DNA from: Bacteroidales bacterium
GTDB taxonomy: Bacteria > Bacteroidota > Bacteroidia > Bacteroidales > NBLH01
Assembly (NCBI GenBank): GCA_029933755.1
Contig: JAOZNO010000008.1
Span: forward strand, 1-17,856
DNA length: 17,856 nucleotides
Reading direction: 5' to 3'
This document shows positions 7,700 to 15,990 of the stretch, one piece after another. The first letter of the stretch is position 1; each line of letters starts with the position of its first letter. The position numbers were made by a program, and so were the translations under genes. The notes under the pieces were generated by a model. The model was not told where the DNA came from, made no database searches, and saw only the letters and a program-made list of their open reading frames with translations.

Positions 7700-9703
7700 A
7701 TGAAGTATTTTACAATTATTCTATTATTTCTATCAGTATTTAATCTTAATGCTCAAAAAAACACAGTTTATGTTTCACCTGATGGAAATGATAAAAATGA
7801 GGGCACAGAACATTTGCCAGTTGCAACTATTGAAATAGCACAGCAACTTGTTAAAAAGATAAAAAGAAATAATGAGTTGAAAGATACAGTTTTTGTTTTT
7901 CTGCGTAAAGGCGTTTATCGTTTAAAACAAGGAATCCTTTTTAATAGTGAGGATGCAGGAACTAAAAATTCACCTGTGGTATACAAAGCTTTTGAAGGAG
8001 AAAAAGTGACAATATCCGGCTCTGTCGCAATCAATAATTACAAACCACTATCAAAAGATCATTCCTTATATCTGAAAAATCCAGATATTGGAAATAAAAT
8101 CATTGAAATTGATTTACAGGAAACAGGTTTAAATTCATTTAACAAACTACGTCTATCAGGATTTGGAGGACAAGAAGCACAAAGATCTTATGCACTGAGG
8201 GAGCTGTATTTTAACAAAAAACCTATGCAGCTTTCACGATGGCCAAACAATGGTTTTTCTAATTTCACAAGTGTTGTTACTGATAAGTTGGATTCTATTG
8301 GGCTTACCGGAATTGTATATGAAGATGAACATATATCTACATGGAAAAATGAGCCAAACATCCTCTTGCATGGATATTGGTATTATTTATGGGCAGATGC
8401 CTATGAACAGGTTTCTAAAATAGATACAGCAAATCAGGTAATATGGCTAAATCCACCTTATAATCATTATACCTTTAGAGGAAATCACCCTTTTGCCGCT
8501 TACAATGTAATTGCAGAAATTGACCAACCGGATGAATGGGCATACGATTATCAAAATAAAAAAATCTATTTTTATCCGCCGGATGATGTAAAAAATGCTT
8601 CATTGGAACTTTCAATCTGCGAAGAGCCTTTATTAACAATAAGTGGTACACAATGGATTACATTTAAGGATATTTGTTTTGAAATGGGATCCAGTGAAGG
8701 ATTACGAATATCAAACAGCAATTTTATAAATATAGATAATTGTAAAATTCATGCTTTTGCCCGTGATGGAATTATTCTGAATGGTGGAAATAATAATACA
8801 ATATCTTCATGCGAAATATACAATTTAGGCAGAGGTGCTATAAAAATTTCAGCTGGAAATAGGGAAACTCTTAAAAAATCCGGTTTTATTATTGATAATT
8901 GTCATATCCATAATTTATCACGTATTGACCGAACCTATACACCAGGCATTTGGGTTGATGGAGTTGGTACTACTATCACACATTGCAAAATTCACGATAT
9001 TCCAAGCAGTGCAATGCGTATCAATGGCAATGACCATATGGTTGAATACAATGAAATGCACCATGTTGTAACAGAATCTGACGATCAAGGGGCAATTGAT
9101 ATGTGGGGTGATCCTAGTTTCCGAGGAAATGTTTTTCGCTACAATTATATTCACGACATAGGGCCTTATGCCACCGATAAAATAAAATCACATGCCGGAA
9201 GGGCTGGTATTCGCTTCGATGATGCCATTTCAGGAAATTGGATTTATGCCAATATTTTCAAAAACTGTGCAGGAGGTAATTTTGGTGCCATACAAATTCA
9301 TGGTGGTAAAGAAAACCTAATACAAAACAATCTTTTTTATCAATGTTCTGCTGCTATTTCTTTTACGCCCTGGAATAGGAAGTTTTGGTTAAAATACACA
9401 GAGATGTCTGTTGGTTTTATAGAAAGAAACAAAGAATTTTATGAGGCTCGCTATCCCAAAATGAAAAAATTAAATAGCAACATGAATAAAAACACCGTTA
9501 TACAAAATGTTTTTATGCAATGTGAAAATATAAGCCTGCGAAAACCAAAAGTAGTTATATTTGAACACAATATAGAAATTAATGGAAAGCAAGAGTTAAC
9601 TGATATAAGGGAAGTGGTTAATTCATTAAAGAATATTTCCGGGGACTTGAAGAAATTTAAATATGAACCGATTCCTTTTGAAAAAATTGGTCTAATTAAA
9701 TAG
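7700..9703 (+). CDS. Secreted right-handed parallel beta-helix protein, GH141-like
   Basis: A 667-residue exported protein with a Sec signal peptide ending NLNAQ (about residue 19). The N-terminal region is the type that opens many PUL beta-helix enzymes: YVSPDGNDKNEGT (24-36), a GVYRL strand, and VTISG (103-107). Residues about 310-560 hold repeated short strands with Asn/Ile ladders and motifs such as YNYIHDI, typical of a right-handed parallel beta-helix (PF13229-like). Conserved acidic clusters Asp461-Asp462 (ESDDQGAIDM) and Asp507-Asp508 (GIRFDD) lie on successive coils and are candidate catalytic residues. GH141 members with this layout include an alpha-L-fucosidase and xylanases, so activity cannot be fixed; a lyase or other glycosidase is possible. 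It lies between GH16 and GH27 and has a diverged homologue on the minus strand here. Confidence 0.8.
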   Translation: MKYFTIILLFLSVFNLNAQKNTVYVSPDGNDKNEGTEHLPVATIEIAQQLVKKIKRNNELKDTVFVFLRKGVYRLKQGILFNSEDAGTKNSPVVYKAFEGEKVTISGSVAINNYKPLSKDHSLYLKNPDIGNKIIEIDLQETGLNSFNKLRLSGFGGQEAQRSYALRELYFNKKPMQLSRWPNNGFSNFTSVVTDKLDSIGLTGIVYEDEHISTWKNEPNILLHGYWYYLWADAYEQVSKIDTANQVIWLNPPYNHYTFRGNHPFAAYNVIAEIDQPDEWAYDYQNKKIYFYPPDDVKNASLELSICEEPLLTISGTQWITFKDICFEMGSSEGLRISNSNFINIDNCKIHAFARDGIILNGGNNNTISSCEIYNLGRGAIKISAGNRETLKKSGFIIDNCHIHNLSRIDRTYTPGIWVDGVGTTITHCKIHDIPSSAMRINGNDHMVEYNEMHHVVTESDDQGAIDMWGDPSFRGNVFRYNYIHDIGPYATDKIKSHAGRAGIRFDDAISGNWIYANIFKNCAGGNFGAIQIHGGKENLIQNNLFYQCSAAISFTPWNRKFWLKYTEMSVGFIERNKEFYEARYPKMKKLNSNMNKNTVIQNVFMQCENISLRKPKVVIFEHNIEINGKQELTDIREVVNSLKNISGDLKKFKYEPIPFEKIGLIK

Positions 9704-9704
9704 A

Positions 9705-9893
9705 GTCCGTTTATAAAGTCATAACTGTCTATTTCAAGCAAGTTTTCTTGTTAATTCATCAGACAGTATGCAGTTTCCTGTAGGCAGTAAAGAGACTGAA
9801 TTGCAGTAAGTTGCCGACGAGGTATTGAGAGCTACCGACTTTTAACAAAATAAAAATAATTAATCTATTATAAAAAGTCTTATTTTATGGACA
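9705..9893. repeat. Intergenic element with shared end motifs (copy 1)
   Basis: The spacer between the beta-helix and GH27 genes begins with GTTTATAAAGTC (9709-9720, preceded by GTCC) and ends with TTTATGGACA (9884-9893). Both motifs recur exactly in the next spacer. The two ends form an imperfect inverted repeat (GTCC against GGAC, plus TTTATAA/TTTAT). The interior differs from copy 2: it has a small hairpin (CAAG-TTTT-CTTG, 9739-9750) and three GCAGT words at 9770, 9784 and 9803. The right motif ends 35 bp before the GH27 start codon. Confidence 0.5.
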
Positions 9894-9928
9894 AATAAAT
9901 ATTAACTCATTAACTAATATTTTATATT

Positions 9929-11179
9929 ATGATAAAAAAAGTAGCTTTAGTTTTAATCATCGCATTTAATTATTGCAACATAAGCGCACAAAGCAATAAA
10001 AAGCTGGCGCTTACGCCACCAATGGGCTGGAATAGTTGGAACATGTTTGAGGGCGATATTACTGAAGAAATTGTTAAGGGGATTGCAGATGCTTTTGTTT
10101 CATCTGGTTTGAAAAATGCCGGTTACGAGTATATACTTATCGACGATGTTTGGCAAGGTGGCAGGGATAATCAAAACAGGATGATACCTGATCCTAAAAA
10201 ATTCCCTTCGGGAATTAAAGCTTTGGCGGATTATGTACATAGTAAAGATTTAAAGTTTGGAATCTATTCTGATGCTGCGCACTATACATGTGGAGGATAT
10301 ACAGCGAGTTACGGATTTGAAAAAGAGGATGCAAAAACTTTTGCTGAATGGGGTGTTGATTATCTGAAATATGATTATTGCCATGCACCTAAAGAAAAAG
10401 CTGAAGCAATAAAAAGATATTCGGCTATGAGTAAGGCGTTAAAAAAATCAGGCAGGGATATTGTTTTTGCTATTTGCGAATGGGGACAACGTGAACCCTG
10501 GACTTGGGCAAGTGCTGCCGGAGGTAATTTGTGGCGCACAACCTGGGATTCACGCGATGTTTGGGAAACAAAGATATATAATGGAGGACATGCCGGCATT
10601 ATGAATATTTTAGATAAACAAGTTGATTTGGAAAAATATGCCCGCCCGGGATCGTGGAACGATCCGGATATGCTGATGGTCGGATTGTACGGAAAAGGAA
10701 AATCATCATCGCATGGTGGAGGCAATGGCTGTACGGACACTGAGTATAAGAGTCATTTTAGTCTGTGGTGCATGCTGGCTGCCCCATTAATTGTTAATCT
10801 GGATGTGCGGGATATAAATGAATCAACAAAAAACATCTTGCTAAACAAAGAAATGATTGCCATTGACCAAGACAAGCTTGGAAAACAAGCTAGCAGGATT
10901 ATTGATTGTGATGATATTAATGTGTTTTTAAAGCAATTGAGCAACAACGAATGGGCAATTTGCTTTTTAAACCGTTCAAAAAAAACAAAATCGATTGATT
11001 TCAACTGGAATACTTTTGAATTAAATGGCAAAAAAATAAAAGTAGAAAGCAAGCTTAAAATAAATAAAACGTACAACTTACGTGATATTTGGAAACACAA
11101 AACTATTGGAAACACAGAAACAAACTTAAAAGCCAAAATCGAATCGCATGATGTGCTGGTTCTAAGACTTATAAAATAG
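9929..11179 (+). CDS. GH27 alpha-galactosidase, secreted
   Basis: A 416-residue exported alpha-galactosidase of clan GH-D. The signal peptide ends NISAQ (about residue 21), followed at once by the family opening LALTPPMGWNSWN. Substrate-binding Asp72-Asp73 are in IDDVWQ. The nucleophile is Asp149 in LKYDYC and the acid/base is Asp207, four residues after Arg203 (LWRTTWD), matching the Arg227/Asp231 spacing of human alpha-galactosidase A. CEWGQ (183-187) and WNDPDM (243-248) complete the barrel, and a C-terminal beta-sandwich follows from about residue 310. Length and motifs are normal for the family, with nothing missing. It would remove terminal alpha-D-galactose, either from side chains or from alternating alpha/beta galactan oligosaccharides after desulfation. 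A beta-L-arabinopyranosidase side activity is known in this family and cannot be excluded. Confidence 0.94.
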   Translation: MIKKVALVLIIAFNYCNISAQSNKKLALTPPMGWNSWNMFEGDITEEIVKGIADAFVSSGLKNAGYEYILIDDVWQGGRDNQNRMIPDPKKFPSGIKALADYVHSKDLKFGIYSDAAHYTCGGYTASYGFEKEDAKTFAEWGVDYLKYDYCHAPKEKAEAIKRYSAMSKALKKSGRDIVFAICEWGQREPWTWASAAGGNLWRTTWDSRDVWETKIYNGGHAGIMNILDKQVDLEKYARPGSWNDPDMLMVGLYGKGKSSSHGGGNGCTDTEYKSHFSLWCMLAAPLIVNLDVRDINESTKNILLNKEMIAIDQDKLGKQASRIIDCDDINVFLKQLSNNEWAICFLNRSKKTKSIDFNWNTFELNGKKIKVESKLKINKTYNLRDIWKHKTIGNTETNLKAKIESHDVLVLRLIK

Positions 11180-11189
11180 CAAACTAATT

Positions 11190-11342
11190 GTTTATAAAGT
11201 CCTACTTCTTCGTTGTTGCGCAAAATCTAAATCCTCAAATACACTAGTATTCTGTGGTTTAGATTTATCACACGCCCCGATAAAAATACGGGGCTGGCTT
11301 TAAATTCGAACTTTCTAGTTCAAACTCTTGACTTTATGGACA
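11190..11342. repeat. Intergenic element with shared end motifs (copy 2), highly structured
   Basis: This element carries GTTTATAAAGTC at 11190-11201 and TTTATGGACA at 11333-11342; the outer 12-mers GTTTATAAAGTC and GACTTTATGGAC (11330-11341) are inverted repeats with 10 of 12 matches. The interior folds into three hairpins: AAATCTAAATC with GGTTTAGATTT (11223-11266, one wobble pair, inner AATAC/GTATT stem); GCCCCG with CGGGGC (11274-11294); and GAACT with AGTTC (11308-11321). The GC-rich hairpin is not followed by a T tract. The element starts 10 bp after the GH27 stop and ends 36 bp before the second GH2 start. It may be a non-autonomous mobile or REP-like repeat, or a conserved regulatory leader. 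Confidence 0.55.
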
Positions 11343-11378
11343 CACACTAAATAGAATAATTTAAAAACAATAAAAATT

Positions 11379-14300
11379 ATGAAACAAGTTCAGCTTTTAA
11401 AAATGATAATTTTATTCCTTTTTTTTGGAATCAATTATGTACAGGCACAGACATTAGACCCGGTTATTGAAAACCCGGAAGTTATTGCTATTAATAAATT
11501 ACCACCAAGGGCAACATTTTTTCCATATAACTCTTCGGAACTTGCTATAGCTGGTGATGTTTCAAAAGCAGAAAACTACCTGCTATTAAACGGGATATGG
11601 AAATTTAATTGGGTAAAAAGTCCTGAATTAAGACCCGTTGATTTTTATAAAAATGATTTTTCCACCAGTGACTGGAAAAACATAAAAGTGCCTGCAAATT
11701 GGGAGGTTGAAGGCTTTGGAATTCCAATTTATACGAATATTGAATATCCTTTTAGTCCAAAAAATCCAAATCCACCGGATATTCCTGATGGATACAACCC
11801 AGTAGGATCTTACAAAAGGAATTTTGATTTGCCAGCAGATTGGAAGGGAAAAGAAATATTTATCCATTTTGGAGCGGTAAAATCAGCATTTTATATTTGG
11901 ATTAATGGTAAAAAAGTTGGTTACAGCCAGGGCTCAAAATTACCTGCAGAGTTCAATTTGACTAATTTTGTTCAAACCGGGAAAAATACTATAGCCTTAG
12001 AAGTTTATCGTTGGAGTGATGGCAGTTATTTGGAATGTCAGGATTTTTGGAGAATTTCTGGTATTGAAAGAAATGTTTACCTGTATTCCAGACCTAAGCT
12101 ACAAATCTTTGATTATTTTGTAAAGGCCGGTTTAACTGATAATTATACTGACGGAATTTTTAATTTAGATGTGAGCTTAGAGAATGTTTTCACAAAAACA
12201 AAAACAGCCAATATCAGTATAGAAATAACTAAAAACGGAAGTGAGGTTTTTACTTCTGAAAAACCAGTTCAATTAGAAGCAGGGAAAAAAGCTACCTTGA
12301 GTTTTAATACGACCATACCAAAAGTGAAAACTTGGTCAGCCGAAATCCCTGAATTGTATCAGTTGCATATCTCCCTTAAAAGTAAAGATGGGGAAATAAT
12401 AGAAGCTGTATCCCAAAAAATTGGTTTCCGTTCTTCAGAAATTAAAAACGGACAATATATGATTAATGGTAAAGCAATTTTATTCAAAGGGGTTAACAGG
12501 CATGAACATGATGCGGTAACCGGTCATGTTATTTCGAAAGAAGATATGCTAAGGGATATCAAAATCTTTAAAGAATATAATATTAATGCGGTAAGAACAT
12601 CACACTACCCTAACGATCCATATTGGTATGAACTATGTGATGAATATGGAATTTACGTAATTGATGAGGCAAATATTGAATCTCATGGTATGGGATATAT
12701 AAAGGGAAGAACTTTAGCGGGTAAAAAGAAATGGCGAAAGGCTCATTTAGACCGTACCGAAAGAATGGTCGCCCGTGATAAAAACCATCCATCTATTGTA
12801 ATTTGGTCCTTAGGGAATGAGGCCGGTAATGGTTCCAATTTCCAAAGTACATATAAGCTTGCAAAAAAAATGGACGATACCAGACCGGTACAATATGAAA
12901 GAGCCGGCAAGAAAAAAAACACGGATTTATTTGTACCCATGTATGCCACACCTAGCTCAGTGGAAAGATATGCGCAAAATAAAAAAATGACCAAATCATT
13001 AATTCAATGTGAATATGCACACGCAATGGGTAATAGTATTGGTGGCTTTAAAGAATATTGGGATCTGTTTGAAAAGTACGATAAATTGCAAGGTGGTTTT
13101 ATCTGGGATTATGTTGATCAGGGTTTAAAAACCACAAAAAACGGAAAAGAAATCTTTGCTTATGGAGGCGATTTTGGCCCGAATGATGTACCAAGTTCAA
13201 ATAACTTTTTAAATAATGGCCTGGTACAACCGGATAGAAAACCAAACCCTCATATCTATGAAGTTAAACATATCTATCAAAACATTAAGTTTTATGAATC
13301 GGATATCTCCAAATACAAGATAAGTATTAAGAATTGGTACTTTTTTAGGGATTTATCTAACTACAAATTAAACTGGGAAATTATTGCTAATGGTAAAATT
13401 GTAGAAAACGGAACCCTTTCTGATATAAATGTAAAAGCTCAACAAAGCAAAACATTTACACTAATTTATAAATTAGAGTTTAAACCAGGTGTTGAATACT
13501 TTTTGAATGTAAAAGCTTTGCTCAAAAATAATGAAGCACTGCTGAAGGCTGGTTTTGAAATTGCATACGAGCAGTTTCAATTAAGCACTGCTGAAGTTGT
13601 TCCACCAAGTAAGTCTGTAAAAGAGATTTCTTTCAAAGAAAAAGAAAATTCAATTGAAGTTATTGGCGAAAACTTTAGTATAAACTTTGATAAATCAAAA
13701 GGACTGTTGAGTACTTTTACATACAAAAATAAGTTATTGATAAAAAATGGACCTCAGGTTAATTTTTGGCGGGCACCAGTTGATAATGATTATGGTGCAA
13801 AAACACAAAAAAAATATAAAGAATGGAAATATGCAGGAAAAACTGAAAAGGTAAGCACATCGGTAAAACAAATATCAAAATCATTAATCTTAGTCACTTT
13901 TTCAAAACAAATATTTGGTGGCGATGCCGTGTATAATCAAATTTTTATAATTAATGGAAACGCAGCACTGAACGTAACCAATGACTTCAAAGCCATAAAA
14001 GGAGTGCATAAAAATTTATTTAAATTTGGTAATGAACTAATTTTACCGGAATCGTATAAAACAATAGAATGGTATGGCAAAGGGCCTTTTGAATCCTATG
14101 TTGACCGTCAACATGCTGCAAAAGTTGGTTTATATAAAGGGAACATTTCAGAGCAATATTTCCCATATATTCGCCCCCAGGAAACAGGGAATAAAATTGA
14201 TGTAAGATGGGCAAAAATCACCACAAATAAAGGTGCAGGATTAAAAATTTACGGGACGAAATTACTGCATGTCTCTGCACTTAATTTTAGCAGGGAAGAT

Positions 14301-14501
14301 TTAGACTCAGGAGATAAGAAAACACAGAAACACGCTGGCGAACTTAGTCCCAGAAAAGAGGTTTTTGTTAATATTGATGGCTTCCAGCAAGGCTTGGGCA
14401 GCATTAATAGCTGGGGTGCAAAACCATTAAAACCATATATGCTTCCTTATAAATCTTATAAGTATTCTTATTGGATTGTACCGATTACTATCGGTGAATA
14501 A
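11379..14501 (+). CDS. GH2 beta-galactosidase with canonical LacZ active site
   Basis: A 1040-residue exported LacZ-type GH2 enzyme, close to the E. coli length. The signal peptide spans about 1-24 (ending VQAQ). Domain order is as in LacZ: jelly-roll (about 65-235), Ig-like domain (245-355), TIM barrel (356-640), then linker and C-terminal beta domains. The active site is canonical: GVNRHEH (371-377), SHYPN (from 408), Mg ligands Glu434 and His436, acid/base Glu481 in SLGNE, and nucleophile Glu545 in CEYAHAMGNS. It shares many blocks with the first GH2, such as VPANWE-x-EGFGIPIY and GYSQGSKLPAEF, so the two are paralogues, but it lacks the insertion seen there. It is likely an exo-beta-galactosidase acting on galactan oligosaccharides in the periplasm or outside. 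It is the last plus-strand gene before a strong terminator. Confidence 0.93.
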   Translation: MKQVQLLKMIILFLFFGINYVQAQTLDPVIENPEVIAINKLPPRATFFPYNSSELAIAGDVSKAENYLLLNGIWKFNWVKSPELRPVDFYKNDFSTSDWKNIKVPANWEVEGFGIPIYTNIEYPFSPKNPNPPDIPDGYNPVGSYKRNFDLPADWKGKEIFIHFGAVKSAFYIWINGKKVGYSQGSKLPAEFNLTNFVQTGKNTIALEVYRWSDGSYLECQDFWRISGIERNVYLYSRPKLQIFDYFVKAGLTDNYTDGIFNLDVSLENVFTKTKTANISIEITKNGSEVFTSEKPVQLEAGKKATLSFNTTIPKVKTWSAEIPELYQLHISLKSKDGEIIEAVSQKIGFRSSEIKNGQYMINGKAILFKGVNRHEHDAVTGHVISKEDMLRDIKIFKEYNINAVRTSHYPNDPYWYELCDEYGIYVIDEANIESHGMGYIKGRTLAGKKKWRKAHLDRTERMVARDKNHPSIVIWSLGNEAGNGSNFQSTYKLAKKMDDTRPVQYERAGKKKNTDLFVPMYATPSSVERYAQNKKMTKSLIQCEYAHAMGNSIGGFKEYWDLFEKYDKLQGGFIWDYVDQGLKTTKNGKEIFAYGGDFGPNDVPSSNNFLNNGLVQPDRKPNPHIYEVKHIYQNIKFYESDISKYKISIKNWYFFRDLSNYKLNWEIIANGKIVENGTLSDINVKAQQSKTFTLIYKLEFKPGVEYFLNVKALLKNNEALLKAGFEIAYEQFQLSTAEVVPPSKSVKEISFKEKENSIEVIGENFSINFDKSKGLLSTFTYKNKLLIKNGPQVNFWRAPVDNDYGAKTQKKYKEWKYAGKTEKVSTSVKQISKSLILVTFSKQIFGGDAVYNQIFIINGNAALNVTNDFKAIKGVHKNLFKFGNELILPESYKTIEWYGKGPFESYVDRQHAAKVGLYKGNISEQYFPYIRPQETGNKIDVRWAKITTNKGAGLKIYGTKLLHVSALNFSREDLDSGDKKTQKHAGELSPRKEVFVNIDGFQQGLGSINSWGAKPLKPYMLPYKSYKYSYWIVPITIGE

Positions 14502-14527
14502 AAAGATTTTTGTCGTATGATGCGAGC

Positions 14528-14585
14528 TGCGTGTTACGGGATCAGGATAAACCTGCAACTTGAAACCCGTAACCCGCATTTTTTT
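14528..14585. terminator. Hairpin terminator between convergent gene groups
   Basis: GTTACGGG (14533-14540) pairs with CCCGTAAC (14566-14573), extended past one mismatch by TGCG (14528-14531) with CGCA (14575-14578). The loop contains a nested hairpin, CAGG with CCTG (14543-14555). Seven T residues follow at 14579-14585, giving an intrinsic terminator for plus-strand transcription 26 bp after the second GH2 stop. In the other direction the stem has no comparable T run, so termination of the minus-strand genes is less certain. Confidence 0.85.
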
Positions 14586-14598
14586 GTTTTATATGCTC

Positions 14599-15990
14599 TT
14601 ACAAATTAAACTTAAACCATTCAGAACCGGGACCAGCATACATAAATGTTATTTTTATACTCAATAAAGGTGCTATCGGTACCTGGAAACGGAAAGAGCT
14701 ACCAATGGCCATTTTGGGACGTTTTGTATAAAGACCAAAATAAGCATCAGAACCTGCTCCCCAGTTGACAAAATAGGCATTTTCAAGCGCAAGCCAATTT
14801 TTGTTTATCCATGTAAAATGTGCACCAGCATAAGCAGAATAGTACGATTTACCATATATTTCACCATGTCGGAGCCCCAACACATTTGATGAACCCCCAA
14901 TATGCCGATAAGGGATATCAGCGGTTGTATAGCCGGTACGCATCCATGAGGAAAATTGGAATACTCTGTTAAAAATTTTATGGTATTGTGCATTTATACC
15001 AAAAGAGTGAAAGTTTGGTGAGTCTGAATTTAAGCCAATGACTATACCATAATAAACTCCGATACTATATCCATCAGCTCGATGTCGTTTTCTGTTTATC
15101 TTGCCAACAGATTCACCAAACCCAAGTGCAAGCATTTTGTAATTATAAGGATCAACTTCAACACCGTATTCCAAATCTTCCGGGCTTAGCAAACTGTTGT
15201 CAGTTTCGTGGCGCATATAACGAAAAGAAAAATTGGGCGAAAAACGATATTTATAATCTAAATGCCAGGGATTTCCAATTGACCCATAAAATTCTATTTT
15301 TTTTATGGGTGCAAGCATACTGGGTATGTATTCAACAGATTCAACTTTATGATCTGTATCATAAATGATTATTCTGTCTAAATTGCGTTTTATTTCATTA
15401 CCAACAACAAAGCCAAAACCCAAAGTCATGTTTTTGTACATAAGTTGCCTTGGGATATTAAAATTAAAACTCCAGGCAACACCAGTAGGGTTCTTGTTCC
15501 ATTGAATATTAAGGCGCGAGTTGCTACCTAAAAAATTATCATCGCCATAACCAAGGCTGTAATTATAATCGTCCTCGCTACTATGGTCAATAGAAATTAA
15601 GGGATAAAACTTTATGGCATCCAAAGCTTTGATTTCCATAAAATTGCCGGTATCCGTTTCGTTTATTGAATAGTCTACATCAACAAAGTTACCAATATTC
15701 CATATATTAATTATTGAAGTATCAATTTGTCCATAACGTACTACATCACCTTCTTTGAACTGAAGTTCATTCAAGATGATTAAATCCCATGTCATCCAGT
15801 TTTTTTCAACTGTAATTTTATCAATTTTAATGGTATCCCTGTAATGCTTTTCAATTTCTTGCGAAAATGTTTGTATGCCGGAGATTAGGAAAATGGTTAA
15901 TAAAAATAAAAAGCCTAAAAAATGCTTTTCCCTCTTAATAAAGCATGTTCTTATCCACCTTAAATTTTTTATTGCTTCTTTTGCTTCCAA
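14599..15990 (-). CDS. Omp85/D15-type outer-membrane beta-barrel protein, short form
   Basis: A predicted 463-residue outer-membrane protein. A hydrophobic signal segment (about 24-43, ending FSQ) follows a basic N-terminal region. Residues about 53-120 resemble a single POTRA domain (KIDKITVEKN, then LKxGDVV-like spacing and a GNFVDVDYSI strand). Residues 125-463 alternate polar and hydrophobic positions with many aromatic residues, as in a transmembrane barrel. LGLRHGEIYG (371-380) sits where Omp85 proteins carry the loop-6 VRGF/Y motif, in a variant form. The only plausible start is TTG at 15990: there is no in-frame ATG before residue 66. This start lies inside the end of the upstream beta-helix gene (22-bp overlap), suggesting translational coupling. 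Its role could be assembly or export of a partner, or an orphan barrel; it is shorter than BamA (about 800) and TpsB (about 550). Confidence 0.75.
   Translation of the reverse strand: MEAKEAIKNLRWIRTCFIKREKHFLGFLFLLTIFLISGIQTFSQEIEKHYRDTIKIDKITVEKNWMTWDLIILNELQFKEGDVVRYGQIDTSIINIWNIGNFVDVDYSINETDTGNFMEIKALDAIKFYPLISIDHSSEDDYNYSLGYGDDNFLGSNSRLNIQWNKNPTGVAWSFNFNIPRQLMYKNMTLGFGFVVGNEIKRNLDRIIIYDTDHKVESVEYIPSMLAPIKKIEFYGSIGNPWHLDYKYRFSPNFSFRYMRHETDNSLLSPEDLEYGVEVDPYNYKMLALGFGESVGKINRKRHRADGYSIGVYYGIVIGLNSDSPNFHSFGINAQYHKIFNRVFQFSSWMRTGYTTADIPYRHIGGSSNVLGLRHGEIYGKSYYSAYAGAHFTWINKNWLALENAYFVNWGAGSDAYFGLYTKRPKMAIGSSFRFQVPIAPLLSIKITFMYAGPGSEWFKFNL

Noticed and set aside
9770..9807. Three GCAGT words in the beta-helix/GH27 spacer as a CRISPR-like or iteron array
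   Set aside because: The repeated unit is only 5 nt with unequal spacing (14 and 19 bp), and there are no spacers of constant length or cas genes.
10753..11223. Minus-strand 156-codon frame antisense to the GH27 gene
   Set aside because: It lies almost wholly opposite the well-supported GH27 gene, its sequence has no recognisable family or signal, and its start falls in the structured spacer. It is a shadow frame.
11274..11294. GC-rich hairpin GCCCCG/CGGGGC as an intrinsic terminator for GH27
   Set aside because: No T tract follows on the plus strand, and it is embedded in a larger structured element, so termination is not supported.
15126..15368. Plus-strand 80-codon frame opposite the Omp85 gene
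   Set aside because: Antisense to a gene with clear barrel-like composition; no domain and no promoter evidence.
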